The notes under the pieces: generated by a model
What the model was told of the DNA's origin: nothing
Seen by the model: only the letters and a program-made list of their open reading frames with translations
The model's database searches: none
Source: Campylobacter showae
GTDB lineage: Bacteria; Campylobacterota; Campylobacteria; Campylobacterales; Campylobacteraceae
Direction: 5' to 3'
DNA length: 64,000 bases
Assembly (NCBI RefSeq): GCF_900699785.1
Contig: NZ_LR535679.1
Coordinates: forward strand, 496,001-560,000
Translations under genes and position numbers: made by a program
Part shown: piece after piece, positions 33,873-46,529 of the stretch
How the letters are laid out: every line of letters starts with the position of its first letter
Numbering within the stretch: the first letter of the stretch is position 1

Positions 33873-34838
33873 TTGAGAGTACTAACGGGTTTGCAACCAA
33901 GCGGAAAGCTACACCTAGGCAACTACTTCGCTTCAATCAAACAAATGGTTGAAGCGCAGGGGCAAAACGAGATGTTTATGTTTATCGCAAACTATCACGC
34001 CATGACCTCGGTCGCCGACGCGGGGAAACTAAAACAAAACACCTATGAGGCCGCAAGCGCGTTTTTGTCGCTGGGTATCGATCCGCAAAAGAGCGTATTT
34101 TGGGTGCAAAGCGACGTCAAAGAGGTTTTAGAGCTCTACTGGATACTGAGCCAATACACGCCTATGGGCCTGCTCGAGCGCGCGCACAGCTACAAGGACA
34201 AGGTCGCAAAGGGCTTAACATCGCATCACGGGCTTTTTAGCTATCCGGTTTTGATGGCGGCCGATATCCTGCTATACGGCGCACAGGTCGTGCCCGTGGG
34301 CAAGGATCAGATCCAGCACGTCGAGATCGCGCGCGACATCGCGATCAAATTTAACAACGAGCACGGCGACATCTTCGTCCTGCCGGAGTACAAAGTCGAT
34401 GAAAACGTAGCTACCGTGCCAGGCACCGACGGCGCGAAAATGAGCAAAAGCTACGGAAACACGATAGATATTTTCGCCGGCGCCAAAGAGCTAAAAAAGC
34501 AAATTTCAAGCATCGTGACGACTTCGGAGCCGCTTGAAGCGCCTAAGCAGTGGCAAAACTGCAACGTCTATAATATCGCTAAATTATTCCTTGACGAGGA
34601 CAGACAAAAAGCACTGCAAGCGCGGTATGAGCGAGGCGGCGAAGGACACGGACACTTTAAGATGTATCTAAACGAGCTGGTTTGGGACTATTTTGCGGAC
34701 GCGAGAGGCAAATTTGATTATTATCTAAATCACGCAGGCGAAGTGGATGAAATTTTAAACGAAGGCGCGAAAAAAGCGCGGGCCGTCGCAGCGCCGATAA
34801 TGGAAAAAATACGTGCCGCAACCGGCATATACAAATAA
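33873..34838 (+). CDS. trpS: tryptophanyl-tRNA synthetase
   Basis: A 321-residue class I synthetase. It starts with TTG at 33873 after AAGGA, giving MRVLTGLQPSGKLHLGNY with the HIGH-like HLGN. The second signature is KMSKS in GAKMSKSYGN. It charges tRNA-Trp. The length fits the family. Confidence 0.97.
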   Translation: MRVLTGLQPSGKLHLGNYFASIKQMVEAQGQNEMFMFIANYHAMTSVADAGKLKQNTYEAASAFLSLGIDPQKSVFWVQSDVKEVLELYWILSQYTPMGLLERAHSYKDKVAKGLTSHHGLFSYPVLMAADILLYGAQVVPVGKDQIQHVEIARDIAIKFNNEHGDIFVLPEYKVDENVATVPGTDGAKMSKSYGNTIDIFAGAKELKKQISSIVTTSEPLEAPKQWQNCNVYNIAKLFLDEDRQKALQARYERGGEGHGHFKMYLNELVWDYFADARGKFDYYLNHAGEVDEILNEGAKKARAVAAPIMEKIRAATGIYK

Positions 34839-34853
34839 ATTTAAAGGAAAAAA

Positions 34854-35294
34854 GTGCAAGCAATCTACCCTTACGCGCAGCTTATTCACCTGATCTGCGC
34901 TATTATTTTCGTTGGATTTTTATTTTTCGACGTGATTATTTTTTCAAGGGCTAAAAAGAAACTGCCCGCGGAAATAGCGCAAAAAGCGCAACAGGCTATC
35001 TCAAGCGTCGCGATAAAGATCATGCCGCTTTGCGTGCTGATTTTGATTTTAACGGGCGGCATGATGATGAGCAGCTGGGTCGGCTCGAAGGCTGGCGGAT
35101 ATTTCGCGTCAAATTTACAAACCGCCTTGATGATAAAGGTTGTTTTGGCGATGCTGATATTTGCGGCCGTAGCGACCAATCTCACGTGCAAATTTATACT
35201 AAAGCGCCCTAGCCCGTTAGGCAATATTCATCCGTTTGCATTTGCGGCGGCCGCAGTCGTCGTGATACTTGCTAAAGTTATGTTTATGGTGTAA
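34854..35294 (+). CDS. four-helix membrane protein, CopD-related
   Basis: A 146-residue protein with four membrane segments. It begins with a helix containing QLIHLICAIIFVGFLFFD, and the last helix is AAAAVVVILAKVMFMV. The pattern of a His in the first helix resembles the copper resistance D (CopD)/DUF2269-like group, but this is not a strong match. A hairpin terminator follows. Confidence 0.65.
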   Translation: MQAIYPYAQLIHLICAIIFVGFLFFDVIIFSRAKKKLPAEIAQKAQQAISSVAIKIMPLCVLILILTGGMMMSSWVGSKAGGYFASNLQTALMIKVVLAMLIFAAVATNLTCKFILKRPSPLGNIHPFAFAAAAVVVILAKVMFMV

Positions 35295-35298
35295 ATTT

Positions 35299-35320
35299 AG
35301 AGGCTATCTTTATAGCCTCT
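35299..35320. terminator. bidirectional hairpin between the membrane gene and res
   Basis: AGAGGCTAT (35299-35307) and ATAGCCTCT (35312-35320) form a perfect nine-base stem with a four-base loop. It separates two genes that run toward each other. Confidence 0.7.
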
Positions 35321-35323
35321 AGC

Positions 35324-38083
35324 CTATAAATACCGCTTGATAATCTCCAAAATTTCATCATTCTCAAACTGCGTTTCAAATCTCACATCAAAACCGCCTC
35401 TACTAAATAGTTCTTGTGCGTGCTTAATCTTTTGTTTTTCGCTTAAAGCAAGCTCCTCTTTGGGCTTATTTTTGGTTTCGATGATAAAATTTAGCTTACT
35501 TTTACCGTTTTTTTGATTGATTATATAAGCAAAATCGGGCGAGTATGTGCCGCCGCCTGCTACCGGGATTTTTATAGAGTTTTTAGGAATTTTAGTAAAA
35601 ACTACTACGTCCGTTATTTCTTGAGCTATATTTTCTCTCTCAAGCTCGGAATCAAAAAATATTTCATCAAACAAATACTCCCTAGTAGCTTTGCCTGCGA
35701 TACTTTGCACTCCAAGATCGCTAGAACTCACTTCTTTTATATTACCGTTTTTATCGGTAAATTTCGTAGGATGGACGCTACTTTTTATATTTTTATACGA
35801 AATGCTAAATTTACTTAGTGCATTTTCGAGCAAATAACGGTTAAATTCGCTCTTAACGGCATAAACAGTCGAAAGATTTAAATACTCCTTTATATCTATC
35901 GCCCCCTTACATCTTATAAATGCTTGATGTAACGTATCTAGCCGCATACTCGTCTCATCGCTTAACTTTATTAAAAATTCTTTATAGCTCAGCGTATTTA
36001 TAGGCTCTATTTTATCTTCTACGCTACTTATATTTACGACACACATACCGCTTTTCGTTGCTTTTACGCCGAATTTTCGCACTTCAAGTCCGCTTGGTTT
36101 AAATATCTCTTTTCTGGCGAATAAAAAATCGCTAAAAATTTTGCGGAACTCTTCCTCGTTTTTTATGTCGTATTCTAGGATTGCTCGCTCATTTAGCCTC
36201 TCCCAAAGCTCTTTTAGCTCAGCAAACATAGCGGGTCTTATCTTTATACCCTTTTTCCTATCTTCGACGTTTCTTATCTTTTGCGATAAATTTCCGTTTC
36301 GTATCGGATAAATCTCTTTAAATTTTTCATATCCGCCTTCTAAAAATTTACCGTTCTCGTCGCACGCTCCAACCTCAACTAAACTACTTAGAATTTTGAG
36401 CTTACTAATATTAAATTTTTGCTTTACTCTTTCGTATATTTCTTCGGTAAGCTCCTCTTTATTTACTTCGACTTCAGCATCTTTATTTATCTCGTTTATC
36501 AGGCTATTTGCGAAGTCCTTTTCGCTAAAATCGACGATATAATTAAGCATAAATTTATCGTCCTTGACGCGAGACATATACTCGTTTACAGGCAGTCTTA
36601 GTCCGCGCCCTACTTCTTGCAGCTTACTCGTATTCGAACCGCTGCTTCGTAGCTTGCAAATACTAAAGACGTTCGGATTATCCCAGCCTTCGCGCAAAGT
36701 CCATTTCGAAAATATAAAACGCCTAGTGTTTTCTAAGCTTAGCAAACTCTCCTTATCGCGCAAAATTTCATTTATCTCTTTTTGAATCTCTTCATCCTTA
36801 TCGCTATTATCTTTCGAGAAATATCCGCCGTGAGTTAAAGATATATCTTCAAGCGATTTTTTTAGATAATCTTTATAAAATCCAGGCTCTTCTTCTTTAT
36901 AAATTTGCTCCATTTTTGCTTTTATCAGCGTTTCAAATTCGGTCCTAAACGCTCCGTCCTTTTCGCGGTAGCTCTCTATATCGTTTATAAAAAATAACGC
37001 AAGCGGTTTTATGCGAGGCGATCGCTTCATCATCTCGCGCTCGTTTTTAAAGTGCGCATCTACGGCCGTTTGCAACATCTTTTGTTGAAGCGTTTGCGAG
37101 TAGCTAAAAGGATTTATCGCGTCGCCTCTTTTCATCTCTACGCCGTTATTTAATAACGCCGTTTTCGTATTTATCTTTTCTATCTTTATACCGCTTAAAT
37201 TTTCGTCTATGGAACCCAAATCGTTATCTCTCGCAAGATCGTAAAATTTACTTTTCCTATCGATTTTATATTCGAATTTGGCGATCGCTCCGTCCGTCGA
37301 CACCAGTCTCACGCTCGCGTCAGCCGCCTCGTCGAATTTGGCCACGTAAACCTCAACGCCCTTTACCAGATCCGCATTAAAAGCATCAAGCGCGTTTAGC
37401 TCGTAAATTTTATTTTCGAATTTGCTAAAAGTAGCTCCGTATCTAAAAACGAGTTGCGCGTTAAATTTCTCCAAATTTTCCCACGTTTTATTCTCTTTAT
37501 CGAATTTATGCGGTTCGTCTATTACCAAGATAGGTCTTGTATGCGAGATAACTTCAAATGGTTTTGAAAATGCATCAAAAAGAGTCGCGTCAAATTCTTT
37601 TTCCATAGTTTTAGAATTTATCATACCTTGATTTATTACAAGTACGTGTACGGCATTATTCTCACTCGCTCTTGCAAATTCGCTTATAGCGCTTGGCATA
37701 CGTTCTTTTTTATCTTTTCGGCTTGTGCTTTCGACTAAATATATTTTGATATTTTTAGAGTAAATATCTCTAAAATGCTCTCTAGTAGTATCGGAGTTTA
37801 AAAAACTCATCGTTCCGGCCTTTATAGAAAGCGTCGGCACCGCGATTATAAATTTAAAAACGCCTGCGATTTTATTTAGCTCAAACATCATTTTCATAAA
37901 CGTATACGTTTTGCCGGTGCCGGTTTGCATGCAGATATCAAAAATTTTATCTTTGCTTTCTATTAGCGGATTTTGCTCCGCGTTTAGGTTCGTTTTTATC
38001 TCGCGCCCGATTAAAGCTTTTATTACCGCATTTATCGCTTCGTTTTGATGAGGCAAGTCTCTTTCGTAGTTAAATCCGGCCAT
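35324..38083 (-). CDS. type III restriction endonuclease Res subunit
   Basis: A 919-residue Res. Walker A is TGTGKT (54-59), DEPH (189-192) is motif II of the SF2 helicase, and GRGLRLPVN is motif VI. A PD-(D/E)XK site near the end is SPDFAYI followed by FIIETKNK. Res needs Mod to find DNA. It begins one base after the Mod frame ends, but Mod is interrupted, so restriction may be off. The gene itself looks intact. Confidence 0.93.
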   Translation of the reverse strand: MAGFNYERDLPHQNEAINAVIKALIGREIKTNLNAEQNPLIESKDKIFDICMQTGTGKTYTFMKMMFELNKIAGVFKFIIAVPTLSIKAGTMSFLNSDTTREHFRDIYSKNIKIYLVESTSRKDKKERMPSAISEFARASENNAVHVLVINQGMINSKTMEKEFDATLFDAFSKPFEVISHTRPILVIDEPHKFDKENKTWENLEKFNAQLVFRYGATFSKFENKIYELNALDAFNADLVKGVEVYVAKFDEAADASVRLVSTDGAIAKFEYKIDRKSKFYDLARDNDLGSIDENLSGIKIEKINTKTALLNNGVEMKRGDAINPFSYSQTLQQKMLQTAVDAHFKNEREMMKRSPRIKPLALFFINDIESYREKDGAFRTEFETLIKAKMEQIYKEEEPGFYKDYLKKSLEDISLTHGGYFSKDNSDKDEEIQKEINEILRDKESLLSLENTRRFIFSKWTLREGWDNPNVFSICKLRSSGSNTSKLQEVGRGLRLPVNEYMSRVKDDKFMLNYIVDFSEKDFANSLINEINKDAEVEVNKEELTEEIYERVKQKFNISKLKILSSLVEVGACDENGKFLEGGYEKFKEIYPIRNGNLSQKIRNVEDRKKGIKIRPAMFAELKELWERLNERAILEYDIKNEEEFRKIFSDFLFARKEIFKPSGLEVRKFGVKATKSGMCVVNISSVEDKIEPINTLSYKEFLIKLSDETSMRLDTLHQAFIRCKGAIDIKEYLNLSTVYAVKSEFNRYLLENALSKFSISYKNIKSSVHPTKFTDKNGNIKEVSSSDLGVQSIAGKATREYLFDEIFFDSELERENIAQEITDVVVFTKIPKNSIKIPVAGGGTYSPDFAYIINQKNGKSKLNFIIETKNKPKEELALSEKQKIKHAQELFSRGGFDVRFETQFENDEILEIIKRYL

Positions 38084-38084
38084 C

Positions 38085-40024
<1,940 letters not shown>

Positions 40025-40104
40025 CTTTCCTCCTTTTAAGTTTTAGTCAAAATTATACTAACATTCGCTAAAATACGCCATAAATTCAACGAGGACGAAA
40101 TAAA

Positions 40105-41349
40105 ATGATAAATCTAAGACTACTTGAAAGCAACTACGACGAGTTCGTAAAAAAATTGCAAGGAAAAAACGTAAAGCCCGAGGTTTTAAACGAGCTTTTG
40201 ACGACGTTTAACGAGCTAAAAGCCAAACGCCAAGCGTTAGAAAATTTCCAAGCGATCCAAAACGCTAAGAGCAAGGAGCTAGGCATAAAGGCTAGAAACG
40301 GCGAGAACACCGACGAGCTAAAAAACGAGCTAAATTTAAACAAAGCCGCGATGGGCGACGCCGCCGATATCGTGCGCGCATACGAGGAAAAACTGGAAAA
40401 CATCGCAAGCTGCGTGCCTAATATCACCGACGACGACGTGCCGTTTGGCGCCGATGAGGATGGCAACATCTGCGTAAAAACGGTGCTGGAACCGACCAAA
40501 TTTGACTTCGCGCCGAAGGAACACTACGAGCTTGGCGAGAGTCTTGGCTGGCTTGATTTCGAGCGCGGAGTTAAGCTTTCAGGCTCGCGCTTTTGCGTGC
40601 TAAAGGGCATGGGGGCAAGGCTTAGTAGAGCGCTGGTTAACTATATGATAGACTTTAACAGCGCGCGCGGCTTTGAGCTGGTTAACGTGCCGTTTTTGGT
40701 TAGCTCAAATACCCTCTACGGCACCGGACAACTGCCTAAATTTGAAGAAGATCTCTATAAAGTGCGCGACGAGGATTTGTATCTGATACCGACTAGCGAA
40801 GTACCGGTGACGAATCTTTATAACGACGAAATTTTGCCAGTAGAGAGCTTGCCGATAAAAATGACTTGCTACTCGGCGTGCTTCCGCAAAGAAGCGGGCT
40901 CCGCCGGACGCGATACGCGCGGCATGATACGCCAACATCAGTTTGAAAAGGTCGAGCTCGTAGCTATCACGACCCCCGAGCAAAGCGCGCAGATGTTAGA
41001 CGAGATGGTAGCCTGCGCTAGCGACTTGCTAACGAGCCTTGGGCTGCCGCACCGACATATGCTGCTTTGCAGCGGGGATCTGGGCTTTAGCGCGGCAAAG
41101 ACGATAGACCTCGAGGTCTGGCTACCGGGACAAAACAAGTACCGCGAGATAAGCTCGGTATCAAATACCCGCGACTTCCAAGCGCGCAGAGCTAAAATCC
41201 GCTACAAAGACGGCAAGAAAAACGCTCTGGTAAACACCCTAAACGGCTCGAGCCTAGCCGTAGGCAGAACGCTAATAGCGATAATGGAAAACTACCAAAA
41301 AGCAGACGGCAGCATCGAGATCCCCGAAGTTCTTAAAAGGTATATGTAG
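40105..41349 (+). CDS. serS: seryl-tRNA synthetase
   Basis: A 414-residue class II synthetase. An N-terminal coiled-coil arm (about 25-100) is followed by a catalytic domain with [36 protein letters not shown] and the late [19 protein letters not shown]. It overlaps the next gene by one base, in the order serS-pflB known from C. jejuni. Confidence 0.97.
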   Translation: MINLRLLESNYDEFVKKLQGKNVKPEVLNELLTTFNELKAKRQALENFQAIQNAKSKELGIKARNGENTDELKNELNLNKAAMGDAADIVRAYEEKLENIASCVPNITDDDVPFGADEDGNICVKTVLEPTKFDFAPKEHYELGESLGWLDFERGVKLSGSRFCVLKGMGARLSRALVNYMIDFNSARGFELVNVPFLVSSNTLYGTGQLPKFEEDLYKVRDEDLYLIPTSEVPVTNLYNDEILPVESLPIKMTCYSACFRKEAGSAGRDTRGMIRQHQFEKVELVAITTPEQSAQMLDEMVACASDLLTSLGLPHRHMLLCSGDLGFSAAKTIDLEVWLPGQNKYREISSVSNTRDFQARRAKIRYKDGKKNALVNTLNGSSLAVGRTLIAIMENYQKADGSIEIPEVLKRYM

Positions 41350-43739
41350 TGGCGCAAAACGACGATGAAAACGTAGTAATCCTCGAAGAGGCCGATTTTG
41401 ATCAAGACGAAGAAACAGAATCGCTAGACGATCAAGAAGACGGCGACGGCGACGGTCTGGTCTCGCTTGACGAGCTAGAGCCCGTAGCCGTCGAACAGCC
41501 CGTAGACGCGCAAGAAGAGGCTAAAAAAAGCAAGAAAAAGCTTTTTATCTTCGGCGGAGCGGCGGGTGCGTTCGTCATTACACTGGCCATAGTTTTGTTT
41601 TTCGTTTTTAGAGGCGAGAAAAAGCCGCCGATAGATGAAAAACAGATCGTAAAAGACATCGAGGAACACTACGAGTCGCAAAAATTCGGCAGCTCAAAGA
41701 TCGACGACATGATCGCTAAGGCAAATTTGCTCTACGAAAAGGGCAATAAATTTGAAGCGCTGAAAATCTACGAAAACATCGCCGTTTACAATCAAAGCCT
41801 CTCAAACTACAATCTAGGCGTCTCGCAGATGAGGCAAGGTAAATTTGAAGACGCGTTAGAAAGCTTTAAAAAAGCGATCGCCAACGACGAAAACGTCGCC
41901 ATTAGTGCCATAAACGCCGCAGTTAGCTCGCTGGAGCTAAAAAACGAGCAAAATTTCGACTACTATATAAATCTCGCAAACTCGTTTTTGTACAAGGAGG
42001 CGGGCACTCCGCTATACAACTACTACTACGCGCTCATAAACTACTATAAAGGCCAGTATGTCGAGGCTCTAGCGGCTCTATCGCACGCTGAAAACGGCTA
42101 CTACAAAGACCGCTACGACTACCTCGCGGCTAAAATTTTAAGCTTTATCGGCGACGATACCGAAGCGATAAAAAAGCTCGAAGCGCAAAAGGAGTTTAAC
42201 GCAGATCTGGCGCTTGGTATGCTTTACGCGAGGCTCGGGCAGTATGAAAGAGCTAGAAATAGGTTAAATTTAGCGCTAAAAAAGGACAGCGACTCAAATA
42301 AAATCAACTCGATGATAGCCATCATAAACCTAAAAGACGGTAAATTTGATGCTGCGACCGACGAGCTAAAGGCAGTCTTTCACGAGGATCCGTTGTTTTT
42401 AAACGCGAATTTTCCGATAAAAACGATACTAAAACCCGAGCTTTTCGACGTAAATTTAGCTCAGGCGCACTTTAGAAACGACCTGTTTTTCGATAAAACC
42501 AAACGATATGAGACGCTGTTTTACTTCGCGCCTTACAAGGTTTTTGATCCGGGTCAAACGATAAACTACATAAGAAAAGGCGGCGTGAGCCTGTTTTTGG
42601 ACGACGCAAGCGCAGCGGGCAACTACCTAAACGCTAGCGGCGCGCTCTCAAAGGTAAATTTAGAGCTCTCATCAGCCATCGCAAACGCCCTAAATTACAA
42701 GCTAAAGCAGGCCAACGCGCAGTTCGCCTCGCTCATCTCGCTCTATCCCGAGCACTCGGTTTTACACTACGACCTAGCGCTTAGCTACGCTCAGCTAGGC
42801 AACTTTAGCATGGCGGCAAAGCACTTTATCACGAGCTATCACCTAGACCCGACGAACCACCTAGCGGGCGTGCTGGGCGCTATCGCAAACGATATAAACG
42901 CAGTGGATAATACCAAACTACTGCAAGAAATTTCAGAAAATCTCGACCACGACTCAAGCTCGAAAGACGCGCCCGTTAGCCAGGCTCTGATGGCGCTCAT
43001 CGCAAATAATAGCGGCGCTTTAATGCGCTGGCTAGAAGAAGATAAGGAGGAGAGTGCGCTAAATTTAGCCTTTGACGCGATAATCGCAAAGATGACCGAC
43101 AAGGGCGCAGAGTTTGCTAAAAAGACGCAAATTTTAAAGGCCAAGCTACCTGAAGATATCGTAGCGAACATTCTTGATTTTATCGCAAACTATAAAGATG
43201 AAGGCATCAAAAAATACGTCGAGCAAATCCAAATTTACTTCCACAACAAACAGCTAAACGACGCGGCGTTTTATCACGGCGCAAACATCATCAAAGAGCA
43301 ATACATCAAGCTTTTGCAAATCTCGGGCCTACTAAACTACGAACGCCAGAAGTTAAAAGCGCTACTAAAACAAGGCGCCGATAACGCCGACTTGCTCCAG
43401 ACGCTAGCTTATATCGACATTTTCACGAACGATTTTGAGGAGAGCTATCAGATCTACAACCGCATAATCGACGAATTTAAGATAAACGACGCTGGCACGC
43501 TGTTTCTAGCGGCCGTAGCCGCCATCGGCTCAAATCACCCGCAAAACGCAACCGCGCTTTTGGAGCTATCTAAACTCACCGATCCAAACGCGATGGAAAG
43601 CCGCGTGGCGCTCGGGCACCTATACCAAGAGATCGATAATATCGAAGCTGCGACGATACAATACGGGCTGATAAAAGATCCGAATTTTAAAAGTAAATTC
43701 GTTGATTTTATGATTGATTACGAGAAGCTGGAAAAGTAG
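41349..43739 (+). CDS. pflB: flagellar motor protein PflB (TPR-rich membrane protein)
   Basis: A 796-residue protein: a very acidic cytoplasmic N-terminus of about 65 residues, one membrane segment (about 66-88, LFIFGGAAGAFVITLAIVLF), and a long periplasmic part of tetratricopeptide-like helical repeats. C. jejuni PflB, encoded directly after serS, has this plan and length and forms a disc scaffold of the flagellar motor. The GTG start overlaps the serS stop. Identity rests on synteny and architecture. Confidence 0.82.
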   Translation: MAQNDDENVVILEEADFDQDEETESLDDQEDGDGDGLVSLDELEPVAVEQPVDAQEEAKKSKKKLFIFGGAAGAFVITLAIVLFFVFRGEKKPPIDEKQIVKDIEEHYESQKFGSSKIDDMIAKANLLYEKGNKFEALKIYENIAVYNQSLSNYNLGVSQMRQGKFEDALESFKKAIANDENVAISAINAAVSSLELKNEQNFDYYINLANSFLYKEAGTPLYNYYYALINYYKGQYVEALAALSHAENGYYKDRYDYLAAKILSFIGDDTEAIKKLEAQKEFNADLALGMLYARLGQYERARNRLNLALKKDSDSNKINSMIAIINLKDGKFDAATDELKAVFHEDPLFLNANFPIKTILKPELFDVNLAQAHFRNDLFFDKTKRYETLFYFAPYKVFDPGQTINYIRKGGVSLFLDDASAAGNYLNASGALSKVNLELSSAIANALNYKLKQANAQFASLISLYPEHSVLHYDLALSYAQLGNFSMAAKHFITSYHLDPTNHLAGVLGAIANDINAVDNTKLLQEISENLDHDSSSKDAPVSQALMALIANNSGALMRWLEEDKEESALNLAFDAIIAKMTDKGAEFAKKTQILKAKLPEDIVANILDFIANYKDEGIKKYVEQIQIYFHNKQLNDAAFYHGANIIKEQYIKLLQISGLLNYERQKLKALLKQGADNADLLQTLAYIDIFTNDFEESYQIYNRIIDEFKINDAGTLFLAAVAAIGSNHPQNATALLELSKLTDPNAMESRVALGHLYQEIDNIEAATIQYGLIKDPNFKSKFVDFMIDYEKLEK

Positions 43740-43742
43740 TTT

Positions 43743-43786
43743 ATTTGGGCGATACGGCGATAAATTCGTCGCAAAGTCGCCCGAAT
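43743..43786 (+). terminator. terminator after pflB
   Basis: A long hairpin with an outer GGGCGA/TCGCCC stem (43747-43752 / 43777-43782) and an inner CGGCGA/TCGTCG stem, followed by AATTTTTAT. It lies just past the pflB stop. The rest of 43787-43963 shows no gene. Confidence 0.75.
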
Positions 43787-43963
43787 AATTTTTATAGATT
43801 TACAGAGCCGAAGCAAAACGACTTTGTCAAATTTGACGAGAAGCAAAAATAACTCGCCTCGTCAAATTTGATCGCCCTGCTCCGCTTTGCGCTACGACTA
43901 GCGATTTAAAAAATAACCGCAAATTTACAAAAGCACGGCGCTAAGCTGCGCCTAAGTTAAATT

Positions 43964-44662
43964 TTACTTATCCTCAAGCACCTTTTCGCGCCACTTCGAG
44001 CTTGATTTTTTATCCATCGCCATATCTTTAGACATCTCGGCAGCAGCCTCAAAGTTTTTCTGTACGCCCTCGCTGCTGTTTTTGTATTTCACCGCGTTCG
44101 TGCCCTTTATACCTAGGCTCTGCGCCTCGCTAACAGCGTCGATGTTAGCTCCCAAAAATATAAACTCCCAGTCGTATTTTTCCTGCTTATCGCTTATCAT
44201 TTTTTTGATCTGAGCCTTTGAATACTCTTTGCTCGAGTTTTCTTGCCCGTCAGTGATGATTACGAAAAGCACGGCTCTGTTTTTAGCGTAGATGTCCTCG
44301 ACTTTTGAGATTTTATTTATCGTATCGCCGACCGCGTCTAGTAGAGCGGTATTGCCGCCCGCAACATAGTCTTTGTTTGTTAGCTTCTCGACCTTTTTGA
44401 TATCTGTTCTATCGTGCAATGTCCTGAAATTTGTATCAAAGAGTACCGTAGTTACCTTTGCGTCCACGCCCGCTTCTTTTTGCTTGTCGATCATCGAGTT
44501 AAAGCCGCCGATCGTATCGCTCTCAAGCCCGCTCATGGAGCCCGATTTATCTAGGATCAGCACCATCTCAAGCTGCTTTGGCGTAGATTTTTGTGGCGCT
44601 TCCTCGCTTTTAGCAAACGCAAACGCCCCGATAATCATCAACAAAAACGCGATTTTTTTCAT
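43964..44662 (-). CDS. secreted von Willebrand factor A domain protein
   Basis: A 232-residue protein with a signal peptide (about 1-17, KKIAFLLMIIGAFAFA) and a VWA domain carrying the metal-dependent adhesion site DKSGSMSG (DxSxS) near residue 37 and a later FVIITDGQENSS with the Thr/Asp positions. It should be periplasmic or surface-exposed. No gene in the neighbourhood points to a partner. Nothing is seen in the gap to leuA (44663-44886). Confidence 0.85.
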   Translation of the reverse strand: MKKIAFLLMIIGAFAFAKSEEAPQKSTPKQLEMVLILDKSGSMSGLESDTIGGFNSMIDKQKEAGVDAKVTTVLFDTNFRTLHDRTDIKKVEKLTNKDYVAGGNTALLDAVGDTINKISKVEDIYAKNRAVLFVIITDGQENSSKEYSKAQIKKMISDKQEKYDWEFIFLGANIDAVSEAQSLGIKGTNAVKYKNSSEGVQKNFEAAAEMSKDMAMDKKSSSKWREKVLEDK

Positions 44663-44886
44663 ATTTTCTCCTTTGAAAAATTTGGCTTGATTATAGCAAA
44701 TTTTGACGATACGGCGGTAAATGCGAGGAGATTTAAATTGGAGTTTTGTATTTTTTTATTTGCCCCAAAACCCGGTCAAATTTACTTCAAAAATTACGGC
44801 CGAATTTAAAGGCTAAATTTAGAAATTTAAGGCCCCAATCCGAGCCTTAAATTTGTCAAGCGGCACGCGGTCAAACCGCTCAAATT

Positions 44887-46404
44887 TTACTTTGTAGCGG
44901 TGATTTTTACGTAGCTATTTAGCGCGCCCACATACGCTCTAGCGCTCGCCGTCATCGTATCGATATCAAGTCCGTGACCGATGATGGTCTTGCCGTCAAA
45001 TTCGACCTTCACGACGACGTTTGCCAGCGCGTCCTTGCCCTGCGAAACGGCGCTAACCTTGTAATCCTTGAGCACGCCGTGGATACCGCTTAAGCGGTCG
45101 ATTACCTTAAATATCGCGTCCACCGTACCGTTGCCTAGCGCCGCATCGCTCTTGATCTCGTCGGCGTGACGAAGCGTGATCGCTGCGCTGCTTAGGCCTT
45201 TGTTGCAGCTGCTTTGCGTAAGCGTCAAGAACTCGAAAACCTCAGGGATCTTGATAATCTCGCTCGTAACTAGCGCGCGCAAGTCGTCGTCAAAGATCTC
45301 TTTTTTCTTATCCGCTAGCGCCTTAAATTTCTCAAACGCCTCGTTTAGCGCGCTATCTTCGAGCTCAAAACCAAGGCTAATTAGCTTATCTTTAAAGGCG
45401 TGGCGACCCGAGTGTTTGCCGAGCACCAGCGAGTTTTTATCCAGTCCGATGCTCTCGGCGCTGATGATCTCGTAGGTTTCTTTGTGTTTTAGCACGCCGT
45501 CTTGGTGGATGCCGCTTTCGTGAGCGAAGGCATTTTTGCCGACGATGGCTTTGTTTGGCTGAGGCTCGATACCGATGATGCCGGATAACAGGCGCGAGCT
45601 AGGGTAAATTTCCTTACAAACGATATCGGTGTAAAGCGGCGCAAAGATGTCTTGGCGCGTTTTTATCGCCATCACGATCTCTTCAAGAGCCGCGTTTCCC
45701 GCGCGCTCGCCGATGCCGTTTAGCGTGCACTCGACCTGTCTGGCGCCCGCTTTTATCGCGGCTAGCGAGTTTGCGACGGCTAGGCCTAGGTCGTTGTGGT
45801 TATGCACGGAGACCACTGCGCGGCCGTTTATAAATTTAACTATCTCGCCGATGCGCGCCGCCATCTCCTCGGGATATAGGTAGCCTACGGTGTCTGGGAT
45901 ATTGATCGTTTTTGCGCCGGCGTTTATCGCAGCATCGCAAATTTCTTTTAAAAAGCTCATCTCGCTTCGGCCCGCGTCTTCGCAGCTAAACTCGACGTCG
46001 TCGCAAAACGTTTTAGCGTATTCCACGGCTTTTACGGCGCGCCTGATTACTTCGTCGGGGGCCATCTTTAGCTTAAACTCCATATGGATCGGGCTTGTAG
46101 CGATAAAGGTGTGGATACGTCTGTTTTTAGCAGGCGCGATAGCCTCTCCGGCAGCCTTTATATCGCCGTCTACGGCGCGGGCGAGCGAACAGATGGAGGC
46201 GTTTGAGGCTTGCTTGGCGATCTGATGTATCGCGTCGAAATCACCCCTACTAGCCGCGGCAAAACCGACCTCCATAACGTCCACGTTTAAGCGCTCTAGC
46301 TGTCGCGCGATGCGGATTTTCTCCTCGGTATTCATCGAGGCGCCGGGGCTTTGCTCGCCGTCTCGTAAAGTCGTATCAAATATTATTATTTTATCATTGT
46401 TCAT
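44887..46404 (-). CDS. leuA: 2-isopropylmalate synthase
   Basis: A 505-residue enzyme, first of leucine synthesis. It starts [23 protein letters not shown] (catalytic Asp-Thr-Thr-Leu-Arg), then [15 protein letters not shown], the metal-binding HNHND, and a C-terminal regulatory domain with [12 protein letters not shown]. The length fits the family with the leucine-binding domain. Confidence 0.97.
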   Translation of the reverse strand: MNNDKIIIFDTTLRDGEQSPGASMNTEEKIRIARQLERLNVDVMEVGFAAASRGDFDAIHQIAKQASNASICSLARAVDGDIKAAGEAIAPAKNRRIHTFIATSPIHMEFKLKMAPDEVIRRAVKAVEYAKTFCDDVEFSCEDAGRSEMSFLKEICDAAINAGAKTINIPDTVGYLYPEEMAARIGEIVKFINGRAVVSVHNHNDLGLAVANSLAAIKAGARQVECTLNGIGERAGNAALEEIVMAIKTRQDIFAPLYTDIVCKEIYPSSRLLSGIIGIEPQPNKAIVGKNAFAHESGIHQDGVLKHKETYEIISAESIGLDKNSLVLGKHSGRHAFKDKLISLGFELEDSALNEAFEKFKALADKKKEIFDDDLRALVTSEIIKIPEVFEFLTLTQSSCNKGLSSAAITLRHADEIKSDAALGNGTVDAIFKVIDRLSGIHGVLKDYKVSAVSQGKDALANVVVKVEFDGKTIIGHGLDIDTMTASARAYVGALNSYVKITATK

Positions 46405-46529
46405 TTTTTATCCTTTTTTTGGAGTTTTTGTTTGTATGGTATAAATTTGATTATTAGGGTGTGAAAGAGTCGCTGCTTAGCGCAGCAGCAGAAGTAGAGA
46501 GAAAAATGCGTTAAATTTGACGTTGCCGT